The notes under the pieces were generated by a model that was not told where the DNA came from, ran no database searches, and saw only the letters and a program-made list of their open reading frames with translations. 64,000 nucleotides of DNA, from positions 7,649,501 to 7,713,500 of the forward strand of contig NC_053042.1 in NCBI RefSeq assembly GCF_003473485.1. The letters are read 5' to 3'. Source of the stretch: Medicago truncatula. Lineage: Eukaryota; Streptophyta; Magnoliopsida; Fabales; Fabaceae. A program made the position numbers and the translations under genes. Below are positions 47,851-60,059 of the stretch, one piece after another (position 1 is the stretch's first letter; each line of letters begins with the position of its first letter).

Positions 47851-48359
47851 ATTTTCTTAACTCAACTTGGTTTCTTAATAAATGGATATCATAATATATT
47901 TTCGAGTAAACCATCAAACTATTCATTGGCTTAATAGAAAACTATCGAACATATCCATGAAATTATGAATATCTTAAAAACGTCCCCAACTCTATTAAAT
48001 AGTCAAATTGATTTCTATATATTATAAATTATCAATTAGGTCCTTATATTTTAAACCCTTATTATCAATTTGGTCCAAGTATTTAACCACTTGCTCTTAA
48101 TTTAGTTCCCTCTAACTCAAAAATGAGTAAAATTTAATAGAGTCAAATACTTTTAAATTATTTACAATTTTAAGGACCTATTTGATAGCATCCTATATTG
48201 GGTCAAAGTTTGACCCAATTTGATCATAATGTACAAAGTGGATTTTGGTTGTGCATAATAGAGATGAAAAAGATTTCAATGACACAAATTTCTCCACTTA
48301 AAGCAAATCTTTATTTCATAACAGAAATAATTGTCAATACTCAATACTAGTACAATAAA
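47851..48359. other. 3' flank of P450 copy 2
   Basis: No gene. The end (48205-48290) matches 43430-43510 in the 3' flank of copy 1, e.g. ACAAAGTGGATTTTGG and GATGAAAAAGATTTCAATG. Confidence 0.5.
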
Positions 48360-51300
48360 CTATGGTTTTCTTTTCTTAGGAACAAGGTAAAGATCAATTT
48401 TCTTATGCATAGTTATTCCTGGTTTAACTTGTGTATCCAACACTTGTTCCTTGTCAAAACCATGAGGCAGCTTCCAGTCAAAAGAGTGAAGAAGATTAGC
48501 AAGTGTAAGCTCAACAGTGACCACTCCCATGTTCATTGCAGGACACATTCTTCTTCCACTTCCAAATGGAATCAACTCAAAATTCTTCCCTTTAAAATCC
48601 ACTGAACTTATAATGAACCTTTCAGGATAAAACTCTTCAGGGTCATTCCAATTCTCAGGATCCCTTGCTATGGCCCATGCATTAACATAGACTAGAGTTT
48701 TTGGTTTAATCTCATAACCATCTATGTTACAACTTTCTATTGTTTCTCTTGGCAATAGTAATGGTGATGGAGGGAATAATCTTAATGTCTCTTTCACTAC
48801 TGATTTAAGATAAGGAAGCTTTTCAATATCATCTTCATTTATAAAATCTTTGTCTTCATATAAGTTTCTGATTTCCATTTGAACCTTGTTCATCACTCTT
48901 GGATTGTTCATCAATGCTGTCATAGCCCAAACCACTGCTGCTGAACTTGTGTCTGTTCCTGCAATAAAGATGTTCTGCATACATAATATGCATGTGTTTA
49001 ATTAAATGCATAAACTTTTATTTATGTCATCTTGTTTTTTGGTACGTTATGCATTATATCATCTCATTTAACAAAATAAAAGATGAATTGAAATTGAGTA
49101 TATGTGATTCATTATATCATCATCTTTCCTACCCATTTTTTCCACATACAAAACAATAGAAACTCACACACATACAAATGCGAGGTCCTAAATTTCAATA
49201 AGAGTGAAAGTGTCCATACTTACTACATCGACATTGTCAACTGAACCAACGGTCACAATGACATGACTTATCTCTTCTAAGAACTCAAATTATTATTTCT
49301 CAAATCTCTTAAATTAATGGCCCTACATAGGGGTTTATGAATAGACTAGACCGAGTTAGAATTTACTATGTCTAAACTTGACTTAGTCAAAAAGGTTCAA
49401 GATTTAGACCTAACCTACAACGTGCAATAGGCTTAATTAGTATATGATCTTTTTAAAAGCTTGATATGATATCATAGCCTACTTAAAAACTATTTAATAT
49501 GAATGTATTTAAGTAAGTAATATGATCTATTTTTATATAGACTAAGAAGCTAATATAACACCCCCTCTTTTAAAAAAAAAAAAAAAACTAATATACCACG
49601 TCTCTAAGAAAAAAGAGAACAAACTAATATACCACTAATATTGAGCTCCATTGTGATATTTAGCATGGCATTTGAGGGATTTAACTATATATGATATCAT
49701 ATTTCAATTCTACTTTACAATAATATAATTTCCTTTTTAAAAACTAATGTAGACTTTTTTGTAGACTTATAAGCTCATATTATTGAAAATATTAACAAAT
49801 TAAAATTTAAACCAAATTACATAATCTATCATAATATTAGTATTTCATTCATTTTTTTTAACTAGATTAGTCTAATACGCCTAAAATGTCTTTTTATGAT
49901 CCAATAGACTAGATCAAGTTAGAATTTACGATGTTTAAACTTGACTTAGTCAAAAAGGTTCAAGATTTAGACCTAGCCTACAACGTGCAATAGACTTAAT
50001 TAATATACGATCTTTTAAAATGTTTGATATGATATGATAGTCTACTTAAAAGCTATTTAATAAGAACGTATTTAAATAAGTAATATGATATATTTTTATA
50101 TAGACTAAGAAGCTAATATAACACTCCTTCTTTAAAAAAAAAAAAACCAATATACCATTTCTCTAAAAAAAAATAGAAAAAGAAGAAGCTAATATACCAC
50201 TAATATTAAGCTTCATTTTGATATTTAGCATGACATTTTAGAGATCTGACTATATATGATATGATATCATATTTCAATTCTACTTTACAATAATACAATT
50301 AAATATGTGAAAAACTAATGTAGACTTATAAGCTCATATTAGTGAAAATGTTAACAAAATTAAAATTTAAACCAAATTACATAATCTATTATAATATTAG
50401 TAATAAAGAATATCATTCATTTTCTTAACTAGGTTAGTATGGAGTTCATGTATGCTCAAACATACATGATCTCGTTAGTTTGATATGCCTAAAATGTTTT
50501 TTTTTTATGATCCTTAGTCTACCTTTTTAGCTAATCAAATTTCTAGAAAATCTTAGTCTTCTCTAATTTTTTCTTTTGCCTAATGCAAGATAGACCCTAG
50601 ACTTCTGTCGGCCGATCTAACTTATTCTCATCTTTAACTTTACAAGAGCGCAAAATGATATCAATCGGACTTAGGTCTAATGGTTATGGCAAACTAAAGT
50701 TCGAATTTTAGAACGATGTCCATATTTAATGCTAACGAACAAGATTAACTTGGGTGGAGCAAACTTGTGGGAAACAAAAATAAACACAGAATCAAAGGTG
50801 AAGATTTCAATAAAATAAGGACGAGTCCATACCATAAGCACAGCTTTGATGTGGTCGAGAGTGAGATCAAAAGAGAGTGAATGATCATTCATCATTTGTA
50901 ATAAGATATCAATAATATCATCTACTTCTTGTTCCTTAGTTTTAGGCCTTGCTGAATAATCCATGTGGTCATCAATAACTCTTTGGTATATCAAATCCAA
51001 CTCCTTGAACGTTTTATCAAGCCTCCCAAGTGTTCCTTTGACTCTATCAATCCAACCAAACAATGGAAAATTATCTGAAAAGTAAAATTCAGCCAACAAA
51101 GCTTGAGCTTCATTAAGCAAAACTTGCAATCTACTTCTCCTTTGTCCACTTCCCAATTCAACTCCTTCTTCATAATCACAAACATATGTTTTCCCAAAAG
51201 CTATCTTACATATAATTGTATTTGTGAGAGACATCAATATTTCACTCAAGTTCGCACCTTTTTCATCACCACCATATTGCGACAACTTTTGAATCAATTG

Positions 51301-51762
51301 GGCCACTTCATTTTCTCTAACGGGCCTAAAAGAATGGGCACGTTGAGAGCTAAAGAGGTGATGAACACAAAGTTTTCTCATCTCTCTCCAATAAGGACTA
51401 TAAGGTGCACAAGCCAGATCTAAACCATTGTAAGACAATTTTCTAAATCCAAGAAAAGATGGTCTACTTGCAAATTTAAGGTCGTGAGTTTTCAACACTT
51501 GTTCTGCCATTTTTGCTGAGGAAACAACTAAGGTTGGTATGTAACCAAGTTTCAAAGACATGATAGGTCCATAGTGTTTGGAAAGTTGCCATAGGGAGTG
51601 ATGTGGGGATGAAGGGTCAAGTTGGTGTAGATTTCCAATTAGAGGAAATGGTTTTGGACCTGGTGGAGTTGATGATGCTCTTCTAGTACTCTTTGTTTTG
51701 TGTATGTGGATAATTAATATAATAAGGATTGGTAATAGATAAACAAGGAATAGAACTTCCAT
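48360..51762 (-). CDS. Cytochrome P450, CYP83-like, copy 2 (514 aa), mosaic
   Basis: Exons 51762-50833 and 48974-48360, with the same phase-0 splice point. Membrane anchor LFLVYLLPILIILIIHI, hinge TPPGPKPFPLIGNL, I-helix AGTDTSS, ETLR, PERF and haem loop PFGSGRRMCPA with Cys454. All catalytic motifs are intact. By eye, exon 2 differs from copy 1 at about 6 of 204 residues but from copy 3 at about 14. The C-terminal two-thirds of exon 1 is nearly identical to copy 3 and clearly different from copy 1 (e.g. FSSQR, RVKGTLGRLDKTF, DDIIDILLQMMND). The middle of exon 1 (WQLSKHYGPIMSLKLG, LVVSS) again matches copy 1. The intron is long (1858 bp) and contains a tandem repeat. The ER location and CYP83 role are as for copy 1; substrate unknown. 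Confidence 0.93.
49339..50430. repeat. Tandem duplication (~565-bp period) in P450 copy 2 intron
   Basis: Two diverged direct copies, from about 49343 and about 49910, share AACTTGACTTAGTCAAAAAG, GGTTCAAGATTTAGACCTA, CTACAACGTGCAATAG and TATAGACTAAGAAGCTAATA in the same order. They differ by scattered substitutions and small indels. Non-coding. This duplication is absent from the much shorter copy 1 intron. Confidence 0.85.
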
Positions 51763-52065
51763 GATGAAACCTTACAAATTGGATATATATTTGTATCTTC
51801 AAAATTAATAATATGTTAGTCATAGTAAGCACAACGTATTTAGAGGCTTAAAACGAACATGAAAATGAGGTATTTTATATGGAAAAAAATACATTAAATG
51901 TCATCAATTAAATTTGAAATTGCAACTCCAAGCTACATCAATCAACAGCCGCACCTAATAAGCTAAGCTACGTGGATATCAAGTAAAGTATCAATTTAAT
52001 AGTGCTTTTCTGTTTTGAGGCTAAAGACCTTCAGAAAAATATTCTTTTTTTAGGCCTAAATTAAA
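51763..52065. other. P450 copy 2 promoter region with SINE-like piece
   Basis: Similar over most of its length to the copy 3 upstream DNA (58546-58760), e.g. ATGATGAAACCTTACAAATT and a shared tRNA-like stretch (minus: GTAGCTTAGCTTATTAGGTG then TTGGAGTTGCAATTTC). No clear TATA box was chosen. Confidence 0.45.
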
Positions 52066-53083
52066 GGTGGTATTTACTATGCACACTACACAAATTTGTG
52101 CACCATGCACAAATTTATGTATTGATGCCAGTCTGTTAGAAACCTGCTGAATTAAAAAAACAAAAAAATTTAAAAAATATTTTAATTGCAAATAATGGTT
52201 AGCTGCTAACTCACCTCTCGTTTGTGGTGAAAGAGAAATACACCTCCTTTCAATTCATTTGTTTCACTCAACAATGCAAGATTCAAGTTCTATGAAATTT
52301 TCTTATCTGGATCTATTTTCAGCTATACACTCAAAGCTAGGTTTGAAACAAAACTCTATGAAATTCACCCAAAATTTTCTGCTGGAGTTTCAAGCTTTAT
52401 ATTCAGTAACACTCAAAGGCCAAAGCTCTACGAGATTTTCTACTTCAATAATACTCAATAGCCGCAAATTCGTCATGAATATGTCGTACTCTTAACAACT
52501 TCAATGCGCCGTTCTGCCGGTAGCGTCATCGTATAAATATCGCGCAGATCTAATTCTCAAAACTCAAAACCAATTGAAGTTGCTAAACGCATCATCAAGA
52601 AGCTTCAAAAGATCCATTGATTTTGCTTCAATCATAATCAATCGATTAATTCTGTGTGTGAACTTAACAAACTATATTCTTTTTTTATTTTTATTTTAAA
52701 TATGTTTTGGATTTGGACAAAGGTTTGAAGTTTTTTCTTTGTATGATTTATGGGTTTTAATTTTTTGAATAAAATGTTTGTGTTTCTGGGCAACAAGTTC
52801 ATCTTCATGAAGATGAAAAAGTAAACTAAGTTAATGAAAATGTTTCTGGGCAAAACATCGGCACACATTCTAACATTAGAACCCAACAAAAATATTATAA
52901 ATTAATGTTATTGTGGGGTAATGTCTCGGTTTCTGTGTTTAAAGGAAAAAGAATCTAGCAGGTTGCCAGTCAAACATCCTGACCGTCTAATTAGATTTAA
53001 TATATATCAATGGCTGGTATTGATTCATGACAATCTTTGTGAATCATGCACAAATTTGTGCAGTGTGCATAGTAAATGCCACC
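52066..53083. mobile_element. Pack-MULE candidate (1018 bp), exact 9-bp TSD
   Basis: Ends GGTGGTATTTACTATGCACA and its near-complement TGTGCATAGTAAATGCCACC. Inverted arms of about 50-75 bases (ACACAAATTTGTGCA words). The exact 9-bp repeat TAAATTAAA lies at 52057-52065 and 53084-53092. Unlike the foldbacks here, the ~870-bp interior is not self-complementary and has gene-like composition, with a 78-codon plus frame (52259-52495, MFHSTMQDSSSMKFSYLDLF) and more balanced bases (GCGCCGTTCTGCCGGTAGCG near 52506). No transposase is present. The source of the interior is not recognised. Confidence 0.8.
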
Positions 53084-53092
53084 TAAATTAAA

Positions 53093-54584
53093 AGGTTTAG
53101 ATCACCTTATGTTTGGATTCATCTTAATTTTAACCGGTGCATATTCATATGTTTTTTCACGTGTGTTAGTGCGTCTCGTTGTAGAATCACATAAGAAAGT
53201 TAAAAAAAATAAATTTGGAAAAAATAGTTTTAATTCATGATTTTATTAAATTCAACGATTAAGAATTTTCACATCCATAAAAAATCAAGTCTACTCAAAA
53301 TCAATTTTATTTATCAATAAGATTTTGCCATTTATTCAAACACAAGAAGTGTTTTCAAGTCTATTGAACTTTGTTTTTTCTGTCGGAATCATTTTATAAC
53401 GCACAAAAATCTAAATGTAATCGTGAGTGTATAATTATTTGTGCGATAATGGAAACCAAAAATACCAATGACACACTCGTTTAGAAATTCCTTCAAAAAT
53501 TGTACCCAGAACAAATTACTTAAAAAAAAAAAAATCATTTTTTAGAAATAGTCAATAATATAATTATTTGTTAGGTTAATAAATTTTCACCTTTATAAAC
53601 CTTAAATCAAGCGTACCCGTGAGCTTAACTTAGTTGACAATGACAGTACATAATATTTTTGCAGAGTAAAGGTTCGAACCCCAAACATCTCACTTATTCA
53701 TCTTAAAGTTGAATTTCTAACTGCTAGATGACTTGACAAAAGAAAATCTCAAATGAGACAAACTATCAAACCTAATAATATTCATAGCTCATATATCCAA
53801 ATTCTACGTGAACAAATAAACAATATATTAATTTCTTCCTATTTAAAACAAATAAATAAATAAATACTATAACTCTTTCCTCCGACGACGACGACGATTT
53901 TATTTTTGGATTCAATCTCCTTGACGATCTTTTCGTTAAAATCATTTTAACTTTTGTGCAGTCTACTATAAAAATGCTTCACGATCTTTAATTTGGGTTT
54001 TCGATTAACTAATAAAGATTAAATCATTATTAAAGATATATTAAATTCCAAACCATACAATATCAAAATTTGCGAGAAAAAAAATTTGAATTTGAATTTT
54101 TTTTTTTTGGTGAAAGATCTTTGAATTTTATTGTATGAATTAAAAACAAATGTTTATATATATATATGGTGGTGTTGGCTTGAGAATCTGGATAACGTTC
54201 TTCACAAAGTCACAGTTCAATTCTCCTAATGTTAATTTTGGTGGACTAATTTAACTTAAAAAAAACGTTTGTATATATGTATTGATGGAAAACAAATTAT
54301 TTTTTTGGTACAAGGAAAACAATATTTAATCCTTAATAAAATGGATGAATTGATCAATATACCAAATATAATATCTTAAATTTATTCATATATTTGGTAT
54401 AGATGAAAGAGAGGATAGATAAGATGCAAAAGAATAAAGTTTTTCTAATTTGATTCGAGGATAACTGGATAAGAGAGACAAAAAAAAAATGGGTACCACT
54501 ATTCTTATAATCTTCCCTCCCGTGACGAAATATGAGAGAAAATGACTTGTGTGGAAAAAATCTTATGTGGTAGTCACTTATCTC

Positions 54585-54624
<40 letters not shown>

Positions 54625-54790
54625 TTATTGTATGTTTGGATCACTCTTTATACACCTTAGAACATTTTTTTACACGTAATGTAACTCACAACTTTAAATT
54701 AACTTTCTGCGTAAATAATCTTAATGGTAGTTAGTGTAGTTACTTTCTACGCAAGTAATCTTAATGAAAGGAGATTTTTTTTTTGTTCTT
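53093..54790. other. Duplicated P450 flank, AT-rich
   Basis: Parallel to 58900-61110: both hold AGTTTTAA..ATGATTTTATTAAATT, TTGAACTTTGTTTTTT and a block CTACTATAAAAATGCTTCAC (53965 and 60795). A tRNA-like B box on the minus strand (GGGGTTCGAACC) is at about 53670. A (TA)n tract lies at about 54590-54620. No gene. Confidence 0.5.
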
Positions 54791-54799
54791 CAGTTTTAT

Positions 54800-55255
54800 G
54801 TCTTTCAATATTCTCGCACAAGCTGGAGCATGATAGATGTTTATCATGCCCAACTTGGACACAAAAGAATGAAACTTGGGTGATGCTAGCTGTTTAGTGA
54901 GGAAACGTGCAATTTTCTCATTTGTTGAGATTGGTAGTAATCAAAGTATTCTTTTTTGAATATTTATGCTAACCAAGCGACAATCGATTTTTAAATGCTC
55001 AGTTCTTTCATGGAACACTGAATTTGAAGCTATATGTATTGCACTCTGACTTTCACAATAGAGAACCGGTGGTCGTGCACAAGCAACATCAAATCATGCA
55101 ACAAGTATAAAAGTCATTGTAGCTCACATGTGACTAATGATAATGCTCTATATTTTGCTTCCGAAGAAAAGAGAGATATAGTTTGATGTTTCTTAGCACG
55201 CCAAGAGATCAATGATGATCCTAAGAAGAATATAAGTAAGCATTTTTTGTATGCG
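54800..55255 (-). mobile_element. Ty1/Copia RNase H fossil
   Basis: The minus-strand reading shows the conserved Copia RNase H order: S-W-R-A-K-K-H-Q-T-I-S, S-S-E-A-K-Y-R-A-L, then [13 protein letters not shown] and a downstream LGMINIYHAPA-like end. Only this 3' part is present and it is broken. No LTR is recognised beside it. It lies directly before the P450 copy 3 3' flank. Confidence 0.8.
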
Positions 55256-55494
55256 AAACAGATATCTTCCGCAGCTCGTGTACAATTGTAGATAGTAAAC
55301 TCTTGAGTCGGATAAAATCACAATGGGTACATAACTCCCCCAAATACAAGTTAACATTATAAGATGAAAACATATTACAAGTCTCTTTTAATCACTTCCC
55401 AAATTACAAATGAAACCATTATCAATTGATCTAGAAATAATACAAACTTTGAGGCATGCAAATAACATAACTAATTGTCAATAGTACATATATC
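55256..55494. other. 3' flank of P450 copy 3
   Basis: Closely matches 43590-43808 in the copy 1 3' flank (TTACAAGTCTCTTTTAATCA, CATTATCAATTGATCTAGAA, ACTTTGAGGCATGCAAATAA). This is expected for tandem gene duplication including the 3' flank. Confidence 0.8.
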
Positions 55495-58400
55495 CTATGG
55501 TTTTCTTTTCCTAGGAAAAAGGCAAAGATCAATTTTCTTATGCATAGTTATTCCTGGTTTCACTTTTGTATCCAACACTTGTTCCTTGTCAAAACCATGA
55601 GGCAACTTCCAATCAAAAGAGTGAAGAAGATTAGCAAGTGTAAGCTCAACAGTGACCACTCCCATGTTCATTGCAGGACACATTCTTCTTCCACTTCCAA
55701 ATGGAATTAGCTCAAAATTTTTCCCTTTAAAGTCCACTGAACTCATAATGAACCTTTCAGGATAAAACTCTTCAGGGTCTTTCCAATTCTCAGGATCCCT
55801 TCCTATGGCCCATGCATTAACATACACTAAAGTTTTTGGTTTAATCTCATAACCATCTATGTTACAATTTTCTATTGTTTCTCTTGGTACTAGTAATGGT
55901 GATGGTGGAAATAATCTCATTGTCTCTTTCACCACTGCTTTAAGATAAGGTAGCTTTTCAATATCATCTTCATTTATAAAATATTTGTCTTCATATAAGT
56001 TTCTGATTTCCATTTGAACCTTGTTCATCACTCTAGGATTGTTCATCAATGTTGTCATAGCCCAAACCACTATTGCTGAACTTGTGTCTGTTCCTGCTAT
56101 AAAAATGTTCTGCATATATAATATGCATGTCGTTAATTAACCACATAAACTTAAATATTAATCACAATATTATCTTGTTTAATGAAATAGAAGATGAAGA
56201 AGGATGAATTAAAATTATCCATAAATTTTTCAATTATTTTCTAATTGAGTATTACAAATATACAACAAAGCATATAAAGATAGTTTTGCTTGGTGATGAC
56301 ACTTTGTCATTACATAATTTTTAGTGTAAAGGCATGATATTTTGAGTTCACAAGTAAGCTTAAACAACAAGAAAAACTGAAGAAAGTGATGAAAGTGAAA
56401 TCGTGACACGGTTGCTGAAAAACGCGTCACGATTTAGAGCACAGAATGAGGTGCATTCGACATTGCTGGAATCGGGACAAGATAGCATAAACATGTCACG
56501 ATTTGAAGAGTAAAAATCTGACCCATGGGCTTAGTAAGAAGGAATCGGGACACGATTAGGCACGTCCTTGTGCCTATTCAAGCTTAAGCTAGTGCAGAAA
56601 ATAAGGGTTGCGAATTATGGAGAGAGAAAGTGCAATTTGCAGACCTGAAGACTGAAGAAAGGGGCGATTTCCTTCGTTCTTTACTAGTTTATGTATGTTT
56701 TAATTCTTTCATTGATTATGCTATTTGTAAACTCAATTATGAGTAGTTAAATCTCTTAGAGATTAGGTGTGAGATGATTCTGATGTAACCCTAATTTAAA
56801 CATGTTGATGTGAAACTCTATTTCTTATGAATATCAATCTAGTTTTATTCAATTCAATTGTTCTTAGTGCTTTTTATATGCTGATCACATATATACATGA
56901 ATTCGTGAGAATGAATGACTATTGATCATAACTTTCAACTTAGACCTGATTGAATTGTTCAAATAAACAGGGTCAGTCTAGGAATAGATAATCGTTTATT
57001 TGTAATAAGAGGTTAACGTTCTTAAAACCTTCAAAGAATATTAGATCACCTAAGGAATTATGGACTGTAATCTGAGAAGAGGGTCCTAAGTCAAGGTATT
57101 GATTAGGGTTATTTTAGTTAATCATCGTGAAACTAGAGAAATATTCATAGGAAGTAGGTGCAGTGTACCAATTATGGGAATTTAGAGAATTCGAAAGACC
57201 TAGTCTAATCTCTCTCTATCTTTTCTAAACAACTTTATTTTCTGATATTTACTTTTTATGCACAACAAACCTACCACCTCGGGTACTAAAATAAATTTAC
57301 ACATCCTATTTCATAACACTATTGTTTAATTGAGATTAACACGGTCCTTGTAGAAACAAACTTTATTATATTACTTTGATAGTTTTTAGTACACTTGCTA
57401 AATTTCTATCACTTGGTATCGATAGCCAACCACCTAAGAATTTACCAAAACATAATACTAATAAGCTAATCAACTATTTTTGAAGTATTCTATTTTTGAA
57501 ACATGTCGTTCATCCTTGTGCAAGAAATCAAAGGAGGGTTAAAAAAACCTAAATTTCATGGATGATTTAGTTAAAAAATTTAGGAACAAAAATACCAATA
57601 AGGATGAGTCAATACCATAAGCACAGCTTTGATGTGGTCAAGAGTGAGATCAAAAGAGAGTGAGTGATCATTCATCATCTGCAATAAGATATCAATAATA
57701 TCATCTACTTCTTGTTCCTTAGTTTTAGGCCTTGCTGAATTATCCATGTGGTCATCAATAACTCTTTGGTATATCAAATCCAACTCCTTGAATGTTTTAT
57801 CAAGCCTCCCAAGAGTTCCTTTGACTCTATCAATCCAACCCAACAATGGAAAATTATCTGAAAAGTAAAATTCAGCCAACAAAGCTTGAGCTTCATTAAG
57901 CAAAACTTGCAATCTACTTCTCTTTTGTCCACTTCCCAATTCAACTTCTTCTTCATAATCACAAACATATGTTTTTCCAAAAGCTATCTTACATATAATT
58001 GTATTTGTGAGAGACATCAATATTTCACTCAAGTTCGCACCTTTTTCATCACCACCATATTGCGACAACTTTTGAATCAATTGGGCCACTTCATTTTCTC
58101 TAACGGGCCTAAAAGAATGGACACGTTGAGAGCTAAAGAGATGTTGAACACAAAGTTTTCTCATCTCTCTCCAATAAGGACTATAAGGTGCAAAAGCAAG
58201 ATCTAAACCATTGTAAGACAATTTTCTTAGTCCTAGGAAAGATGGTCTACTTGCAAATTTAAGGTCATGGGTTTTCAACACTTGTTCTGCCATTTTTGCT
58301 GAGGAAACAATTAAGGTTGGTATGTAACCAAGTTGCAAAGACATGATAGGTCCATAGTGTTTGGAAAGTTTCCATAAGGAGTGATGTGGGGATGAAGGGT

Positions 58401-58545
58401 CAAGCTGGTGTAGATTTCCAATTAGAGGAAGTGGTTTTGGACCTGGTGGAGTTGATGATGCTCTACTAGTACTCCTTATTTTGTAGATGTGTATAATGAA
58501 TAGAATTAAGATTGGCAAGAGAGAAAGAAGCACAAGAAACCCCAT
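55495..58545 (-). CDS. Cytochrome P450, CYP83-like, copy 3 (514 aa)
   Basis: Exons 58545-57616 and 56109-55495, with a phase-0 intron of 1506 bp. Anchor GFLVLLSLLPILILFIIHIY, hinge TPPGPKPLPLIGNL, I-helix AGTDTSS, K-helix ETMR (ExxR kept), PERF and haem loop PFGSGRRMCPA with Cys454. Distinctive residues against copies 1 and 2: WKLSKHYGPIMSLQLG, IVWAMTTLM, DKYFINED and RKRKP. These fall partly in substrate-recognition regions, so substrate preference may differ. Intact. The start MGFLVLLS is the only ATG before the anchor. CYP83 assignment rests on CPAM in the haem loop and overall likeness. Confidence 0.93.
56200..57500. other. P450 copy 3 intron insert, LTR-like
   Basis: The middle of the intron contains words often found in plant LTR or leader regions (GAGTAGTTAAATCTCTTAGA, ATCTGATGTAACCCTAATTT-like, CTTAGTGCTTTTTATATGCTG, then CACTTGGTATCGATAGCC). 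No ends, target repeat or domain could be fixed, so only an incomplete LTR-like fossil is suggested. A GTGACACGG/CACGATT-type repeat (ATCGTGACACGG, ATCGGGACAAG, ATCGGGACACG) occurs at about 56398-56545. Confidence 0.3.
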
Positions 58546-59037
58546 GATGAAATCTTACAAATTACATTTGTATATTCAAAATTAATAGTGTTAGTCAAAA
58601 TCAACGCAACTTATTCCGAGGCTTAAAACAAATATGAAAATGAGGTGTTTTATGTAAAAGAAAAACATCTTCGAATCTCATCAATTAAATTTGAACTTGC
58701 AACCCGAGACACATCAATCAAGAGTTGCGTCCGGTGAGCTAAGCTATGTGGATATTCGACAACCACATTGACCGATACCCATTGACTGTTTCATTCAGGT
58801 AAATGTACAATTTTAACATTTATTATTCATTAGCAAAAGTATGCAAAAGTTGATATTTTGCAAATTTCCATCAAGACAAATTCAACATCTTATATATTAA
58901 TATCTATGAAATCACGTATATCTTTTAACACATTTTAACGCATCTTATTGTGGAATCACAAAAACCATGATTTGTGGTTAAAAAAATGAATTTTGAATAA
59001 ATAGTTTTAAAAAATGATTTGTGCTTGATAATATATT
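58546..59037. other. P450 copy 3 upstream DNA
   Basis: Shares the first ~200 bases with the copy 2 promoter region, including a SINE-like piece on the minus strand (58690-58760; GCTTAGCTCACCGGACGC, then CGGGTTGCAAGTTC). It lacks the Pack-MULE-like insert of copy 2. No gene. Confidence 0.5.
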
Positions 59038-60035
59038 TTTTTTGAACAAATCAAAATGGGATATATTGCTCAAAAGAAAGGTGATTCACCCCGCACAAGG
59101 TGTGCTAAAGTGAGAAAACACCCAACGTCTGTTACAAACAAAAGCACCTAGAACCGATGCCAAAAAAGTTGAAAGTTAAAAGAGATTACATGATACCCAT
59201 ACAAAACCGTGGATATCGCCGCCAATCATGAAAACCAAACGGAAAACTAGCCACATTGGACGAAAGCCAAAGAAAAGACAACAGCTTCACTTTTTGAACA
59301 ATGTTAAGAGGATTGCTAACCAAATTATTGAAGACACAGTTATTTCTCTCCTTCCAGATTGCCCAAACACAAGCCAACCAAATAACCTTCAAAAAATCAT
59401 GAGAAGCACGCGTCATCCCTGCCATCTGACTAAACTGAAAAAAGTGTTGTTTTACCGAACCCTGAAAAACGCAAGGGATACCAAGCCAATGACACACAAG
59501 ATACCAGACCTTCCCAAAGGAAGTACACTGAACAAAAAGATGATCCGCTGTCTCAGGATAGCCACATCCACCAACACACAAAATATCAGCAACTTGTAAC
59601 ATACGACGACGCACCAAATTTGCGGGAGTAGCAACTCTATCTTGAAGAAGACGCCAAGCAAATACAGACACCTTGGAAGGAACACAATTATGCCACACAT
59701 CAAGAGCTGCATCACCAGTTACCTGAACCTCCATAATGGTTAAGAAACAATAAGTCCCCTTAACCGTATAACCATGAATAGGATCAAGTAACCACCTCCA
59801 CTGGTCATGAATATTATCCTGCAAAACAATGTTACGTAACAAATTGACACAATCCCTCACTCCATCCTCCTCCCAAGCAAATAAACGATGCCTCCACACC
59901 CAACCACCTCCACCAGCGGCCCACCCCGCTCTCACCATATCCTCCACCGAACACTCCTTATTAACAGCTAAATCAAAAAGACAACTAAACTGAATTTTTA
60001 ACGGAACATCACCCAACCAATTATCGGACCTAAAA
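59038..60035 (-). mobile_element. LINE 3' fragment (zinc-binding RT domain)
   Basis: A 276-codon minus frame (60016-59186) is the C-terminal part of a plant L1-type ORF2. It contains VWRHRLFAWEEDG, KVSVFAWRLLQDRVATPANL, then the zf-RVT cysteine/histidine cluster CVGGCGYPETADHLFVQC and finally WAIWKERNNCVFNN. The 3' end has an A-run on the minus strand near 59038-59045 (seen as T8). The endonuclease and reverse transcriptase cores are missing, so it is a usual 5'-truncated LINE. The frame is uninterrupted for 830 bp, hence rather young. It splits a duplicated P450 flank whose unsplit version is at 53210-53260. Confidence 0.88.
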
Positions 60036-60059
60036 AAAGTGTCATATATTTTAAAAGTC

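Noticed and set aside
50991-51197. Small ORFs opposite or overlapping the P450 exons (also 51103-51423, 57774-58206, 44538-44765)
   Set aside because: Shadow frames; the same shadows recur in each copy because the sense sequence is conserved.
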